A stretch of 22,910 nucleotides of DNA, taken from the NCBI GenBank assembly GCA_030151365.1, contig JASLDW010000126.1, positions 1 through 22,910 of the forward strand. The letters are read 5' to 3'. Positions within the stretch are counted from its first letter, which is position 1; each line of letters opens with the position of its first letter. Positions 8,401 through 16,281 of the stretch are shown here, one piece after another. The notes beneath the pieces were generated by a model. The model was given only the letters and a program-made list of their open reading frames with translations. It did not search any database and was not told the origin of the DNA. The DNA comes from Lysobacter sp. (lineage in GTDB: Bacteria; Pseudomonadota; Gammaproteobacteria; Xanthomonadales; Xanthomonadaceae). Made by a program: the position numbers and the translations under genes.

Positions 8401-10288
8401 AGATAACCTTGTCGACCGCGCCCTTTCTGAGCTTGGTGCGCTGCTTGTTTCCAGCGACGTCAGCACCGAGGGATGCGACATCCTCTGCGTGGTACTGCGC
8501 CGTCAGGTCAGCGTGGCGCTGCTCCAACGCATCGATCTTGGATTGGACCGCCTCGACCTTCTGGCGAAGAGCGAACGGATCGCTGTCCTTCGTCTCGCGG
8601 AGCTGGCGCTGGAGGGCGTCTACTTCACGGGTGAGCTTGCGTTCCTGGCCGGACGGGAGAACAGGGTTCTCGTCGATGGACTTCTGGAGTTCCTTTAGAC
8701 GGGCGTTGCGCTCGTCTACGGTGGACTTCAGGTCGTCTTGAGCGGCCTTGAGGTTGGCGTTGAGTTCGTCGGGATTAGTCGACGCGATGCGGGAGTCGCG
8801 AAGTGCTTCCACGGAATCCGCTGCGGGACGCATGGCGCCCTTGAGATCGTACCCGCCCTTGTGAGCGCGCTTCGCCCAGTTCTGCACCGCCTCGGCCTTC
8901 GTCAGGCCACGGAGATACGGATTGGCGTCGATCTGTGCCTTGGACAGGATGTTCTCGACCGGAACGTCACCACTGGCGAGGGCGAATCGCTTGCCCTTTT
9001 CGGGGCCGAAGTGCCAGGCGGCGTACAGATTGAAGTCATTGACCGGCGCACCGGCGTCCTTCAAGACCTTCGCGTTCTGCGCGGTCAGGAAGTCAGCCAT
9101 CTCGCCGGACTTCGCCGGATCGGTGCGCAGCTTCAGCAACTCGTCGCGAGACAGTCCTTTAGCCCATTCCGGCTTCGCCTGCGACACCGTGCCTAGCCAA
9201 GTTCCTTCGAGGAACTGGTCGGCACCTGTGGCGGTCGAGGTGCTGGCCCTGGCGTTCGGGTTGTTTCCCGACTCAAGGATGCGCCGCATCTGCGCGAAGT
9301 TGGATGTGTCGGTGTTACGGCTACCGATGAAGTCCGTAGCTGTGCCGTATGCGCGGTTCACCCGTGCAGTGGCGGCGTCAGCGGACCCAATGGCGGAATT
9401 GATGGTGGCCTGGGTGTCTGCGATGTGTGTGCGCAGCTCTTCGTTTTCGAGTTGCTTGGTGATTCGTTGGTGGAGCTTTCCAACCGCTCGACGTTCCGAT
9501 GCCGACCCAACGCGCCCGAATGCGGTGCCGAGAGCCAGCCCGCCGATTGCAGCGTAGGCGACATCCCAGCCGTCGCGGTTCATGTTGTCTTGGTTTGTTA
9601 CTTGGGTGAGAACAGTGTTTTCGGCCGCAGCCCGCACACCGCTCAGCGTAGCGTCTTTCGCTACGGAGCCGGACAGGAGGCCACGAGATTCAGCAAGAGC
9701 GGCGCGCATTGCGGCCTGACGCTCGGCAGTTCCCGCCACGGCCTCAGCGGCCTTGACGAGACGTTCGGTTTTGCTGATAACACCTGCGCCACCGGAACCG
9801 GCGGCGAGGGCTATCAGCGTCGGGTCAAGCATCGAACCGCCGAGGCGCCCTGCGATGCCCCAGCCACCATACGAAGACATATAGTCGTCGTCGGCTTGGT
9901 CCTTGCGGGCGTACCCAGCGAGCATCGCGACCGCACCCCAACTCCTCGCGTTGATAGCGATGTTGTCCTTGGCGGTCTGCGAGAGGCCGTCGGTGAGGTC
10001 GTTGAACTTCTGCTCCGAACCGGGCGCCGTGATGTCGTAGTCGGCTTGAGGCGCGATGCGGCCATTCGGGTTCATCCACGACGGCGCGGTCGGATCAATC
10101 CACGGGCGGATGATGTGAGAGAGCGACCAGTCCTGACGGATGACGGAACCCATAAAGGAGTTGTTAGGGTCGCGCTGCGACTGCACCTTCTTGGGAACAA
10201 TCCCCGGCTGCTCGACTTGAGGAGAAGCGGGTTGCTGCTTCTGGAGTTCCTCAAGTTGGCCGAGGGAAATACCGGGGTTGTCAGACAT
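5423..10288 (-). CDS. 16: Internal virion protein gp16-like, with embedded lytic transglycosylase domain
   Basis: At 1621 residues this is the largest gene, in the T7 gene 16 position. In T7 the protein (1318 residues) is ejected ahead of the DNA, spans the inner membrane and cuts peptidoglycan. Here a transglycosylase-like domain lies at about residues 330-470. Glu339 in ILESGNNPNARA is the likely catalytic acid, followed by TGADQFLEGTWL, which resembles the 'tG..QF...TW' motif of the SLT fold. T7 has this domain at its very N-terminus, so about 330 residues precede it here, with Gly/Ala-rich segments that may touch membrane. About residues 490-605 form a long coiled coil. The C-terminal third contains FLTQFRSFALVGYTKQLL, typical of gp16 ends. 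The ATG has an AAGGA site. The gene follows gene 15 by 13 bases. Confidence 0.92.
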   Translation of the reverse strand: MSDNPGISLGQLEELQKQQPASPQVEQPGIVPKKVQSQRDPNNSFMGSVIRQDWSLSHIIRPWIDPTAPSWMNPNGRIAPQADYDITAPGSEQKFNDLTDGLSQTAKDNIAINARSWGAVAMLAGYARKDQADDDYMSSYGGWGIAGRLGGSMLDPTLIALAAGSGGAGVISKTERLVKAAEAVAGTAERQAAMRAALAESRGLLSGSVAKDATLSGVRAAAENTVLTQVTNQDNMNRDGWDVAYAAIGGLALGTAFGRVGSASERRAVGKLHQRITKQLENEELRTHIADTQATINSAIGSADAATARVNRAYGTATDFIGSRNTDTSNFAQMRRILESGNNPNARASTSTATGADQFLEGTWLGTVSQAKPEWAKGLSRDELLKLRTDPAKSGEMADFLTAQNAKVLKDAGAPVNDFNLYAAWHFGPEKGKRFALASGDVPVENILSKAQIDANPYLRGLTKAEAVQNWAKRAHKGGYDLKGAMRPAADSVEALRDSRIASTNPDELNANLKAAQDDLKSTVDERNARLKELQKSIDENPVLPSGQERKLTREVDALQRQLRETKDSDPFALRQKVEAVQSKIDALEQRHADLTAQYHAEDVASLGADVAGNKQRTKLRKGAVDKVISGERKGLDSELSAANDALGRTRYGLKEKLQGPLAALEKSTTGRNARETLKALQNDADYVKLTSEKQAKVDQFKQALGLHNDDLAAQKATNVARDDASKLLDDAAVDQGHLDKLDALNTLQSASDLRKMQLDAIGQASPFGEDTLSAARTVGWTDDLFPSLSGTSSGEVGKTKLAGAQNNLIIKTFTGVLRGNDNEVVRNEFGRLVGNTLGNEGDTVNAVGASEIQSHIQRALMGQFNAAINPSYAKWLDEMGIGIFGQYKRAVRNQYMIELGLHIRGQASESAAVQEAATRVQGIFKEFLHEAKTAGVKGFENVEENPNFLPRVFNYHKFQDLLDRVGADQLEKLVAGGIKSTHADLDDKIAGRIAQAYIQRMRELRVGNDAGLMQGMSFDDVVFLRQFLDDAKFSSDDAEEIISKFAAAKTKGGKDVMSPEGGFRHAKARQQFDENFALELRDNKSPTGGTVKVTLSDLFENNVESLMGRYSRTMSGHTALAKIGIASAADFNARMKRVTNALEGNLEELTRVQKYAQAAYDLITARPLHDSTLWTELMRTGRDLSYTTQGANMGIASIPDFASLLAWGNLKYTLSALGDGMVFRAFTREATTGRMADDLLREVEEVFGIGTDFLNNQIYSSYDVVDSFSQELGHAERLKQKLSDAYSAVGHSARVGSRAVSAGSGLAGITSLGQRIAARNIIYKIKDEVFRGGVISEAKAAALGLDKPMMERIATQMKKYTSWTNGESGGKIQRVDVVRWTDTEARDAFLYAVHRQVKKDIQEQDLGDTLFLQHTPLGKFLTQFRSFALVGYTKQLLRSASEADAEMITRNGLQLLLAGAVFWLRNELKVKGMELAGVDPDAIQKAKDRNLTPMAIGTAAIKNAGFASLAPDIYDTTIGTLTGNPLFSEARNSGNSSNLLSGVPGFALAHNMGTVAADFTQAALRDDRHIKQSSIKALKAITPFGINLAVAPFFDALAEQFPKTDEDPDPDHADWKFIPH

Positions 10289-10301
10289 GGGGTTCCTTGA
10301 G

Positions 10302-12419
10302 TTAGTAGCGCCGCATCATCGGTAGCGACTTCTGCGCGGACTCGCGTTGCAAGCCCTCAGCGTCCTTCTTGGCTTGGACAGCCTTGCGGAAGGATTCGGC
10401 CGGTGCTCCCTTCTGCATCGCTTGGATGACCTGGGGGAGATAGAACGGTTGCTTCGTGAGATCGTGCCCGTCCGAAGACTGAAGCCATATCTGTGTGCCT
10501 TGACCGTTGACGCCGAAGGTAATGACGACCTTGGACTTCTCCGGGTTCGGGTCGCCGTACTTCTTGGCGTACTCGACGCGGGTCTTGTCGATGGCTTCGA
10601 GTGCCACCGAAGCGGTCGTGGAGTCGTACTCGTTGGACTGAGGGAGAACGTAGGTTCCACCGTTGAGCTTCACCGCGAAGTGGGTCTTGCCGAAGCGTTC
10701 CTGCGCCGACGCAACGGCGTCCTGCACGGACTGACCCTTCGTGATGTAGATGTCAGCGAGTTGCTGCATCTGGTAATCCACGAGGGGCTTGTTGGCCACG
10801 TCGGAATAACTGACGTTGAACCACTTGTTGACCGTGTCGACCTTGGCGTTCGGGAGGAGCTTTGCCATCTTGTCGCGGTTGGTGCGAATGACTTCCTTGT
10901 AGGCGGGATCTTGGGCGCGCATGACGTCCTTGGTGATCTCGTCTGGAGTCGATCCGGACTTCTTCGCGTTGAGCGCGATGTCGAACGTGGCTTGGACGTC
11001 GGGGTCCATGAAGAGGTGCTGGATGCCGCGCGCCTTCATCTTTTCGTAGATGTCCAGGCGATCGATGATGTCCTTGCCGCTAGACGGGTTGGCAGTCTCG
11101 ATGTAGTTCTTCAGGATCGAAGGCGCCATCTGCATGTTCTGCGACTGCTGGAGCATCTGATCTACCAGCAGAGGTTGACCCTTGAGCTTCCACCCAAGGT
11201 CGGGCCTCTGGTCTCCCGTGAGTCCCGCATGGTCGGAGTAGGGGCCGACCACGTACTTGTCGATGAACTTGTCGAAGCGGTCCTGAGCGTCCTTCATGGT
11301 CGCGGGTGCGCCGTCGTACTGAGCGCCGATCAGGTGGCGATACGAGGTGGCGCCGTGGAGGTCAAGGTCGACCTTGTCCTGCTCCTGCTGCTTCATCCAC
11401 TTTTCGTACTCGTTACGGGATTTCTCAATCAGCGCCTCGGCGTGTTCGCCGGTGAACGTCTGGTTATTGATGTGCGGGATCATGTCCGCCATCGTGAGAA
11501 CTTCGTGGTTGTTCCGGATACGGAGGTTGAAGTCGTCCTCAACTGCCATGAAGTGTGCGTTCTTAGCCGGCTCCGCTTGGGAGACCTGCCACGCCTGGAT
11601 GTTCTTCTCGGCCTTCTCGATTCGGTCCTTGTTCTGGCGGGCCAGTACAGGGGAGTCGATGGTTTGGCCGTCGGCCGTTGTGATCTTCTTGGGGAGCCCA
11701 AGGAGAACTGAGGGGTCGTGGAGTTCCTCTGCACGACGCGCCACGATGTCGACGAGATTCGACCACGCTTCGTTGCGTCCGCCGGGGTAGACGCCGGACA
11801 TCTCATCGACAAGCTTGGGGTAGTCAACGTTGGCGCCGTCGATGGCCTGGGCCACCTTGATCTCGAACGCCTGCTGGGCGTCGTCGACGTTGCGCTTGCG
11901 CGCTGCGATGACCTCACGGCCTGCGTAGCGTTCGTAGTAATCCTGAACCTGCGCGTGGACTTCACGACGCGCCTGCGGATCATTCGCGAGCGGCCCGAGT
12001 TCCTGCATCAGGTGGGCGTCCACCAGTTTCAGCTTCTGGTCGACTGGGGTGTCCGAGGGGATCTCTGTGGCGGCCCATTCGTCGACCTTGGCGACGCCTT
12101 GCTGGACCTGTTGGATCGCAGCGGCCTTGTGGACGCCGTCGGCGTACTTCTTCTCGCGGGCTTGGCGATCGGCGTCGACCTTGTCGAACTGCTGATCTGC
12201 CTGGCCCTGCTGGTACGCCTCGTCGTCTTGCTTCTGCTGGTTCTGTGCGAGGCCGCGCCCAACGCCAAGTAGGACGTTCTGGAGCTGGTTCCATCCGGCG
12301 GCCTTGTCGGCCACAGGAACGTTTCCGGTGATCGGCTGGACTACAGAGAGCCCCGGCGAGTTGTCCTGCGCGACGACAGGTGCGCGGTCGCCGATGCGCG
12401 TTTGGGTTTCGCGGGGCAT
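10302..12419 (-). CDS. 15: Internal virion protein gp15-like
   Basis: The protein has 705 residues against 747 for T7 gp15, and sits between gp14-like and gp16-like genes. In T7, gp15 is part of the internal core and forms the periplasmic tube of the ejection channel together with gp14 and gp16. The sequence is mostly helical and charged. An early Gln/Asp-rich stretch (QNQQKQDDEAYQQGQADQQF, about residues 59-78) looks like coiled coil. No signal peptide or membrane segment is visible. The ATG is preceded by AAGGA at a spacing of 6-7 bases. The assignment rests mainly on size, position and general likeness. Confidence 0.88.
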   Translation of the reverse strand: MPRETQTRIGDRAPVVAQDNSPGLSVVQPITGNVPVADKAAGWNQLQNVLLGVGRGLAQNQQKQDDEAYQQGQADQQFDKVDADRQAREKKYADGVHKAAAIQQVQQGVAKVDEWAATEIPSDTPVDQKLKLVDAHLMQELGPLANDPQARREVHAQVQDYYERYAGREVIAARKRNVDDAQQAFEIKVAQAIDGANVDYPKLVDEMSGVYPGGRNEAWSNLVDIVARRAEELHDPSVLLGLPKKITTADGQTIDSPVLARQNKDRIEKAEKNIQAWQVSQAEPAKNAHFMAVEDDFNLRIRNNHEVLTMADMIPHINNQTFTGEHAEALIEKSRNEYEKWMKQQEQDKVDLDLHGATSYRHLIGAQYDGAPATMKDAQDRFDKFIDKYVVGPYSDHAGLTGDQRPDLGWKLKGQPLLVDQMLQQSQNMQMAPSILKNYIETANPSSGKDIIDRLDIYEKMKARGIQHLFMDPDVQATFDIALNAKKSGSTPDEITKDVMRAQDPAYKEVIRTNRDKMAKLLPNAKVDTVNKWFNVSYSDVANKPLVDYQMQQLADIYITKGQSVQDAVASAQERFGKTHFAVKLNGGTYVLPQSNEYDSTTASVALEAIDKTRVEYAKKYGDPNPEKSKVVITFGVNGQGTQIWLQSSDGHDLTKQPFYLPQVIQAMQKGAPAESFRKAVQAKKDAEGLQRESAQKSLPMMRRY

Positions 12420-12428
12420 GAAGTGTCC

Positions 12429-12995
12429 TTAGGAGCTGCGGGAGCCTTGGTAGAGATCGTTGCTTCCAGTCGGCGTCATCGAGTAACTGGGTGCCGAAGA
12501 GCTGCCGCCGAATACCGGCGTCCAGCTGTCCGTTGCACCCTTGCCTACGGTTCCGCCTGCGCCGCTGTAGGCGCCGTAACCGGCCACCGCGGCGTCAAGT
12601 GCGATGCCGAGGCCGGTCTTGTACTGAATGCGGGAGAGCGCGGCTGCGCGTTCCGTCTGAACGCCGGCCTTCTGGTTCTGAGCGTTCTTCGCGACCAGCC
12701 CAGCGTTCATGTCGTCCTGCGCTTGCATCGCGTTGAGTTGGCCGAGGAACGAGCCGGAGTCGAGATTGATGCCGGACTCGGAGGCCGCTGCACGGGCCGA
12801 TGCCTTGGCGCGGCGCACTGCGCGCGCACGTTCGTTCATCTCGGCCGTAGCGGCCTGGTCAATTTGTTCGTTGCGCTGCTTGGCCTGCGCGTTTACCGCC
12901 TGCTCAATCTTGCGGTTCTGGCGGTTCTGGGCTTGGTTCTGCGCGACCGAGGCGACAATGGCAATGGCGGCCACGATGAGCTGCACGTAACACAT
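12429..12995 (-). CDS. 14: Internal virion protein gp14-like
   Basis: The protein has 188 residues against 196 for T7 gp14, which inserts in the outer membrane as the distal part of the ejection channel. The N-terminus MCYVQLIVAAIAIVASVA is strongly hydrophobic (residues 4-18) and is followed by a long Gln/Asn/Ala/Arg-rich helix to about residue 75. A Gly/Ala segment near residues 129-147 could be a second membrane-active stretch. This layout is typical of gp14 proteins. The ribosome site is weak (GAG), and the start lies 2 bases after the gp13-like stop, so coupling is likely. The gene precedes gene 15 by 9 bases. Confidence 0.88.
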   Translation of the reverse strand: MCYVQLIVAAIAIVASVAQNQAQNRQNRKIEQAVNAQAKQRNEQIDQAATAEMNERARAVRRAKASARAAASESGINLDSGSFLGQLNAMQAQDDMNAGLVAKNAQNQKAGVQTERAAALSRIQYKTGLGIALDAAVAGYGAYSGAGGTVGKGATDSWTPVFGGSSSAPSYSMTPTGSNDLYQGSRSS

Positions 12996-12997
12996 AG

Positions 12998-13453
12998 TCA
13001 GAGTTCTCGGTGGAAGGGCAGGAACAGTTCTCCGTTGCTGCCGTATGGTTCTGGCTCATCGAACTCGAACCCGCACCACTCAAGCCATCGGATGACGAGT
13101 CGGTTATTCGGGTGTACGTAGTTTTCGAGGAGCGGGTAGAGGGTGTTGCAGTGGTCGATACAGCGCCGAGAGTTCTCGATGAAGAATCGTTTCTCGGTGC
13201 GAATCAGGTCGGAACCGATCATCCATACGGACGCGGTGCCGGGTTGCCCATCGATCGGGGCAACCCCGAAGACTGCACCCACCTTGTCGCCAACGAGCCA
13301 CGTATAGACGTGCGTTGAGAGGCAGAAAGACATCTTCAGTGCAACTTCGGGATCAAGATTGCCGATCGCCTTGAGTTCCGCAACGTCCGCCGCGCGGATC
13401 GAGGACACCAGTTGGTCGATGTGCTCGATCTGAGCGGGGACGATTTGGTTCAT
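12998..13453 (-). CDS. 13: gp13-like protein (DUF2833/GNAT-like)
   Basis: I place the start at ATG 13453-13451, which overlaps the gene 12 stop as ATGA and begins MNQIVPAQIEHIDQLVSSIR, giving 151 residues (T7 gp13 has 138). A longer frame from TTG 13507 would overlap gene 12 by 58 bases and is unlikely. The chain looks like a shortened GNAT fold: a WLVGDKVGAVFGVAP strand pair, a WMIGSDLI segment, and an ending that reads VIRWLEWCGFEFDEPEPYG. The T7 relative is needed for infective particles but its chemistry is not established. Nothing here shows an intact acetyl-CoA site, so enzyme activity should not be assumed. Confidence 0.85.
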   Translation of the reverse strand: MNQIVPAQIEHIDQLVSSIRAADVAELKAIGNLDPEVALKMSFCLSTHVYTWLVGDKVGAVFGVAPIDGQPGTASVWMIGSDLIRTEKRFFIENSRRCIDHCNTLYPLLENYVHPNNRLVIRWLEWCGFEFDEPEPYGSNGELFLPFHREL

Positions 13454-15630
13454 TGGAATCGGGATCTCTTTTGCCAGAAGAACTCGACTTCCGCCGAGGT
13501 GAACCAAGCCCCCAAGTGGGAGTCGTTGGTGATGGAGATGACGCTGTCGTCGGCGTTGCCGTAGACCTGGAACGAGTAGTTGCCGTCAGCGAACGTCGGA
13601 GACCCGATGAGGAGCTGATTGGAGCCCAAGGTCTTTCCGGTGAACTCAGCGAGTTGCGACGGAACGATCGTTTCCACGTCCGGGTTCGTGCCGTAGGGCG
13701 CTACCTCGGTTTGGAAATAGCCGGCACGCTGGTAGTGAAGGGTCACTGTGCGGATCTGAAGTCGACCGCTAAGGTCGGGCTCGTTGTTCGAGTTGCGCAT
13801 GAACCAACGAGAGAACGTCCACCGTTGTGTGTAGCTGAAGCCCGCTAGGCATTCGCCGGCTGACTCATCCACGGGAACCTGCACGGTCGTCTGTCCTACA
13901 CCGGGGTAGTAGACGTAGCTCGCGGGGTCGATGAGACCACCCTTGCCGGACCCGAAGCCGTTCCCCCGGACAATCCTGAAGTTGGCCTTGTCGGCCTCCG
14001 TCAGTTCGTAAGGAATGGTGAATGACGTGTAGCCCATCGGGGCGTAGTACGTCCCTTGGATTCGCACACGGCGATCAAGGTGGATCTGGTAGTCGAGGTA
14101 CGGGGCCGTTGCGGTCGACGAGAGGTTAATCCGCTCGATGAAAGTTCCAGACGGCCGCGTAACCACCAGGTAGAGGTATTCACCGAGACAGGCTCCGGAG
14201 AGAATGCTTACATCGGAAGGGAAACTCCAGGTTCCCCAAGCGGACTGCGCCTTCTCCGTTTCGCCGTTCCAGTGGAACTTATAGTGGAACACCTTGTTTT
14301 CGGCGCCCTTCGACAGAAGGAACACCGCGTCGTTGTCTGCGGTGGCTGCGATGCAGCGGAGACCCTTCGGAACGTAGCGCGGCACATGGCCGGACACGTC
14401 GGAGGCTTCGTTGCCGAGCGACTCATCACGGACGTAGTACTCCATGAGGCGTACCCACCCGGAGTTCTCGGCGCCGAAGTAGACGTCGCTGCCGAGGGCG
14501 GCAGGCTTCGCGTCTATGGCTACGGGGTAGCGGGTGGAGACGTTGAGCGACACTGCGGTCGGCGAGGTGACGGCCTTGTTCTTCGAGAGGCGGAACTGCA
14601 CCTGATCGCTAAACAGCATCAGGGAGTCGCCCATCGGGACCGCCTGCTTCATCGCAGTGACCGTCGTCTCCGTAGCGGCGATGTCACGGACATCGTCGTC
14701 GAAGTGATCGAGCGCAGACATGCGCCAGAAGTTTCCGAAGTCGCCGATGCGGGACTCGACGATGTTCTCGTCAACGAGGAAGCCGAGCCGATTGTCTGCG
14801 AAGAAGATCGCATTGATCTTCCGTCCCACGAATGTAGGCGCGGGGTTGGAGATGTCATCACCAACGCGGCGGGGAGCCCACGAGAAGGGAGCGAAGTCGA
14901 ACGTGCCGTCAGGTTGGCGGATGAGTGCCCACGGCATCGAGACGGCAAGGATTCCGTTCTGCGCGCCGGGCTGCGTCACCTCAATCCACACACCGCCGAT
15001 GCGCTGCACGTAGTAGCCACTGAAGCCGGACTGGGACGTCGCCTGGATCTTGAAGATGACGCCTTCAGGAGCACCCGTGGGTAGATCCTGGAAGGACTGT
15101 ACGAGACCGCCGATGGCACCGATGGCCGGGTTCTTCGGGTATTGCGTTCGGGTGGTACTGCCGCCGGTGCTGTTGAGATCCCAGTAGCCGAGCGGCTGCG
15201 GGGCACGATCAGAGTCGACCGGGGCCAACTGCGTGGTGACAGTCTTGTTGAGGATGAAGGAGTAGTCCGCAACCGTCACGGCGTCCAGCGAGGTTTCTGC
15301 GGAGAAACCTTCGGGAATCGTCAGGTAGTCCTTGCCATACGGGAAGTTGACCGTCTTTGTGGAGCCGTCGACGCCGAATACCTTGAGGTCGCCATTCGAG
15401 AGAACGACGAGGTAGCGTTCCGTGATGTCGCGATTGATGACGTGGATGTGGACGTCGCTGATTGGAGCAGAGACGCGCGCAACGTGTTCCGAGGGGGCGC
15501 GCTTGCCGAGGCCATCCACGATGGTGGCCCACGAATTGTCCATCGCTTCGAGCTGCGAAGGGGCGCGCATGGTTTCGGCCTGCTGCGACACCCCGCCGTA
15601 CAGGGCAGGGATGGAGCGGGAGATGAGCAC
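13450..15630 (-). CDS. 12: Tail tubular protein B (nozzle)
   Basis: The gene codes for 726 residues (T7 gp12 has 794) in the position directly after tail tubular A. The N-terminus MLISRSIPALYGGVSQQAE is a clear family signature, followed by an RAPSQLEAMDNSWA segment. The rest is beta-rich, as expected for the nozzle that closes the tail and holds the fibres. The start codon is GTG (15630-15628), supported by a strong GGAGGT site 6-7 bases upstream and a 3-base gap from gene 11. The end overlaps the gp13-like start as ATGA. Six copies should form the distal tail tube. Confidence 0.95.
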   Translation of the reverse strand: MLISRSIPALYGGVSQQAETMRAPSQLEAMDNSWATIVDGLGKRAPSEHVARVSAPISDVHIHVINRDITERYLVVLSNGDLKVFGVDGSTKTVNFPYGKDYLTIPEGFSAETSLDAVTVADYSFILNKTVTTQLAPVDSDRAPQPLGYWDLNSTGGSTTRTQYPKNPAIGAIGGLVQSFQDLPTGAPEGVIFKIQATSQSGFSGYYVQRIGGVWIEVTQPGAQNGILAVSMPWALIRQPDGTFDFAPFSWAPRRVGDDISNPAPTFVGRKINAIFFADNRLGFLVDENIVESRIGDFGNFWRMSALDHFDDDVRDIAATETTVTAMKQAVPMGDSLMLFSDQVQFRLSKNKAVTSPTAVSLNVSTRYPVAIDAKPAALGSDVYFGAENSGWVRLMEYYVRDESLGNEASDVSGHVPRYVPKGLRCIAATADNDAVFLLSKGAENKVFHYKFHWNGETEKAQSAWGTWSFPSDVSILSGACLGEYLYLVVTRPSGTFIERINLSSTATAPYLDYQIHLDRRVRIQGTYYAPMGYTSFTIPYELTEADKANFRIVRGNGFGSGKGGLIDPASYVYYPGVGQTTVQVPVDESAGECLAGFSYTQRWTFSRWFMRNSNNEPDLSGRLQIRTVTLHYQRAGYFQTEVAPYGTNPDVETIVPSQLAEFTGKTLGSNQLLIGSPTFADGNYSFQVYGNADDSVISITNDSHLGAWFTSAEVEFFWQKRSRFQ

Positions 15631-15633
15631 GGC

Positions 15634-16224
15634 TTACCTCCGGCTGAAGATGTTGTTGGTAGAGGCGCCGGTCTGGAACCAATTGGTGCGAGATACGCGC
15701 TCTTGGTTTCGCTTCATCTCGGTCAGGCACTCGGTTTCGTGCGCGTCAGTGAACCGGTAGAGGAGGTCCGAGCCCACAATGTTGGCCTGGAAGCGGCGTC
15801 CAGCACGCGCAGTGATGTACGTGCGGGCCGACTGCGGGAGTTCCTCGAATGCGAAGAACCACCGGACCTGACACTTCACTGCAACGCCCGTCGGGAAGAT
15901 GAAGGAGTGCTTCTCGGTGTCGTACAGCTTGTTGGCACGTTCGGAGATCGAGAGGGCGTTAGGTTGGACTTGAAGGGCATTCGGTGGGAGCGTGATGCTT
16001 CCATCGACGTCTGGGAGAAGTCCGTAATCGTTGTCGGTGTTAAACCACCAGCCGATCGTCTGAACTTCTCGGGATACCTCGTGCAAGGTTGCACGGGCGA
16101 TCGCCACGTCCTTGATACCGGGGACAACCAAGGAGTTCACAGGACTCTGTCCGATGCTTTGCAGCAGCGAGTTCACAGCGTCGAGTTCCGTCGACGGAGT
16201 GAGGGAAATGGGCGGGAGAGCCAT
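15634..16224 (-). CDS. 11: Tail tubular protein A (gatekeeper/adaptor)
   Basis: The product has 196 residues, the same length as T7 gp11. Family features include the opening segment SLTPSTELDAVNSLLQSIGQ and the VQTIGWWFNTD segment in the middle. The C-terminal part has TNWFQTGASTNNIFSRR. In T7 twelve copies form the ring between portal and nozzle. The ATG has an AGGAG site 6 bases upstream and lies 16 bases after the terminator that follows the capsid gene, so its mRNA depends on read-through or on a processed transcript. Confidence 0.95.
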   Translation of the reverse strand: MALPPISLTPSTELDAVNSLLQSIGQSPVNSLVVPGIKDVAIARATLHEVSREVQTIGWWFNTDNDYGLLPDVDGSITLPPNALQVQPNALSISERANKLYDTEKHSFIFPTGVAVKCQVRWFFAFEELPQSARTYITARAGRRFQANIVGSDLLYRFTDAHETECLTEMKRNQERVSRTNWFQTGASTNNIFSRR

Positions 16225-16240
16225 CTGAACTCCTGAGTTA

Positions 16241-16273
16241 AAAGAAAAGCCCTCCCCGAGATAGGGAGGGCTT
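16241..16273 (-). terminator. Intrinsic terminator after the capsid gene (T-phi position)
   Basis: On the minus strand a perfect 10-bp stem (AAGCCCTCCC with GGGAGGGCTT) encloses a 7-base loop and is followed by TTCTTTTA. It starts 8 bases after the capsid stop codon. T7 has its main terminator T-phi in the same place, where partial read-through sets tail protein level below capsid level. The same logic is likely here. Confidence 0.93.
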
Positions 16274-16281
16274 CGTGTTGC

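Noticed and set aside
10347..11711. 454-codon open frame on the plus strand
   Set aside because: It lies wholly antisense to gene 15, has no ribosome site, and its Val/Leu/Asp-rich composition is what third-position GC bias gives in the complementary frame.
13454..13507. TTG start extending the gp13-like protein by 18 residues
   Set aside because: It would overlap gene 12 by 58 bases; the inner ATG has the ATGA overlap typical of this genome and matches the family length.
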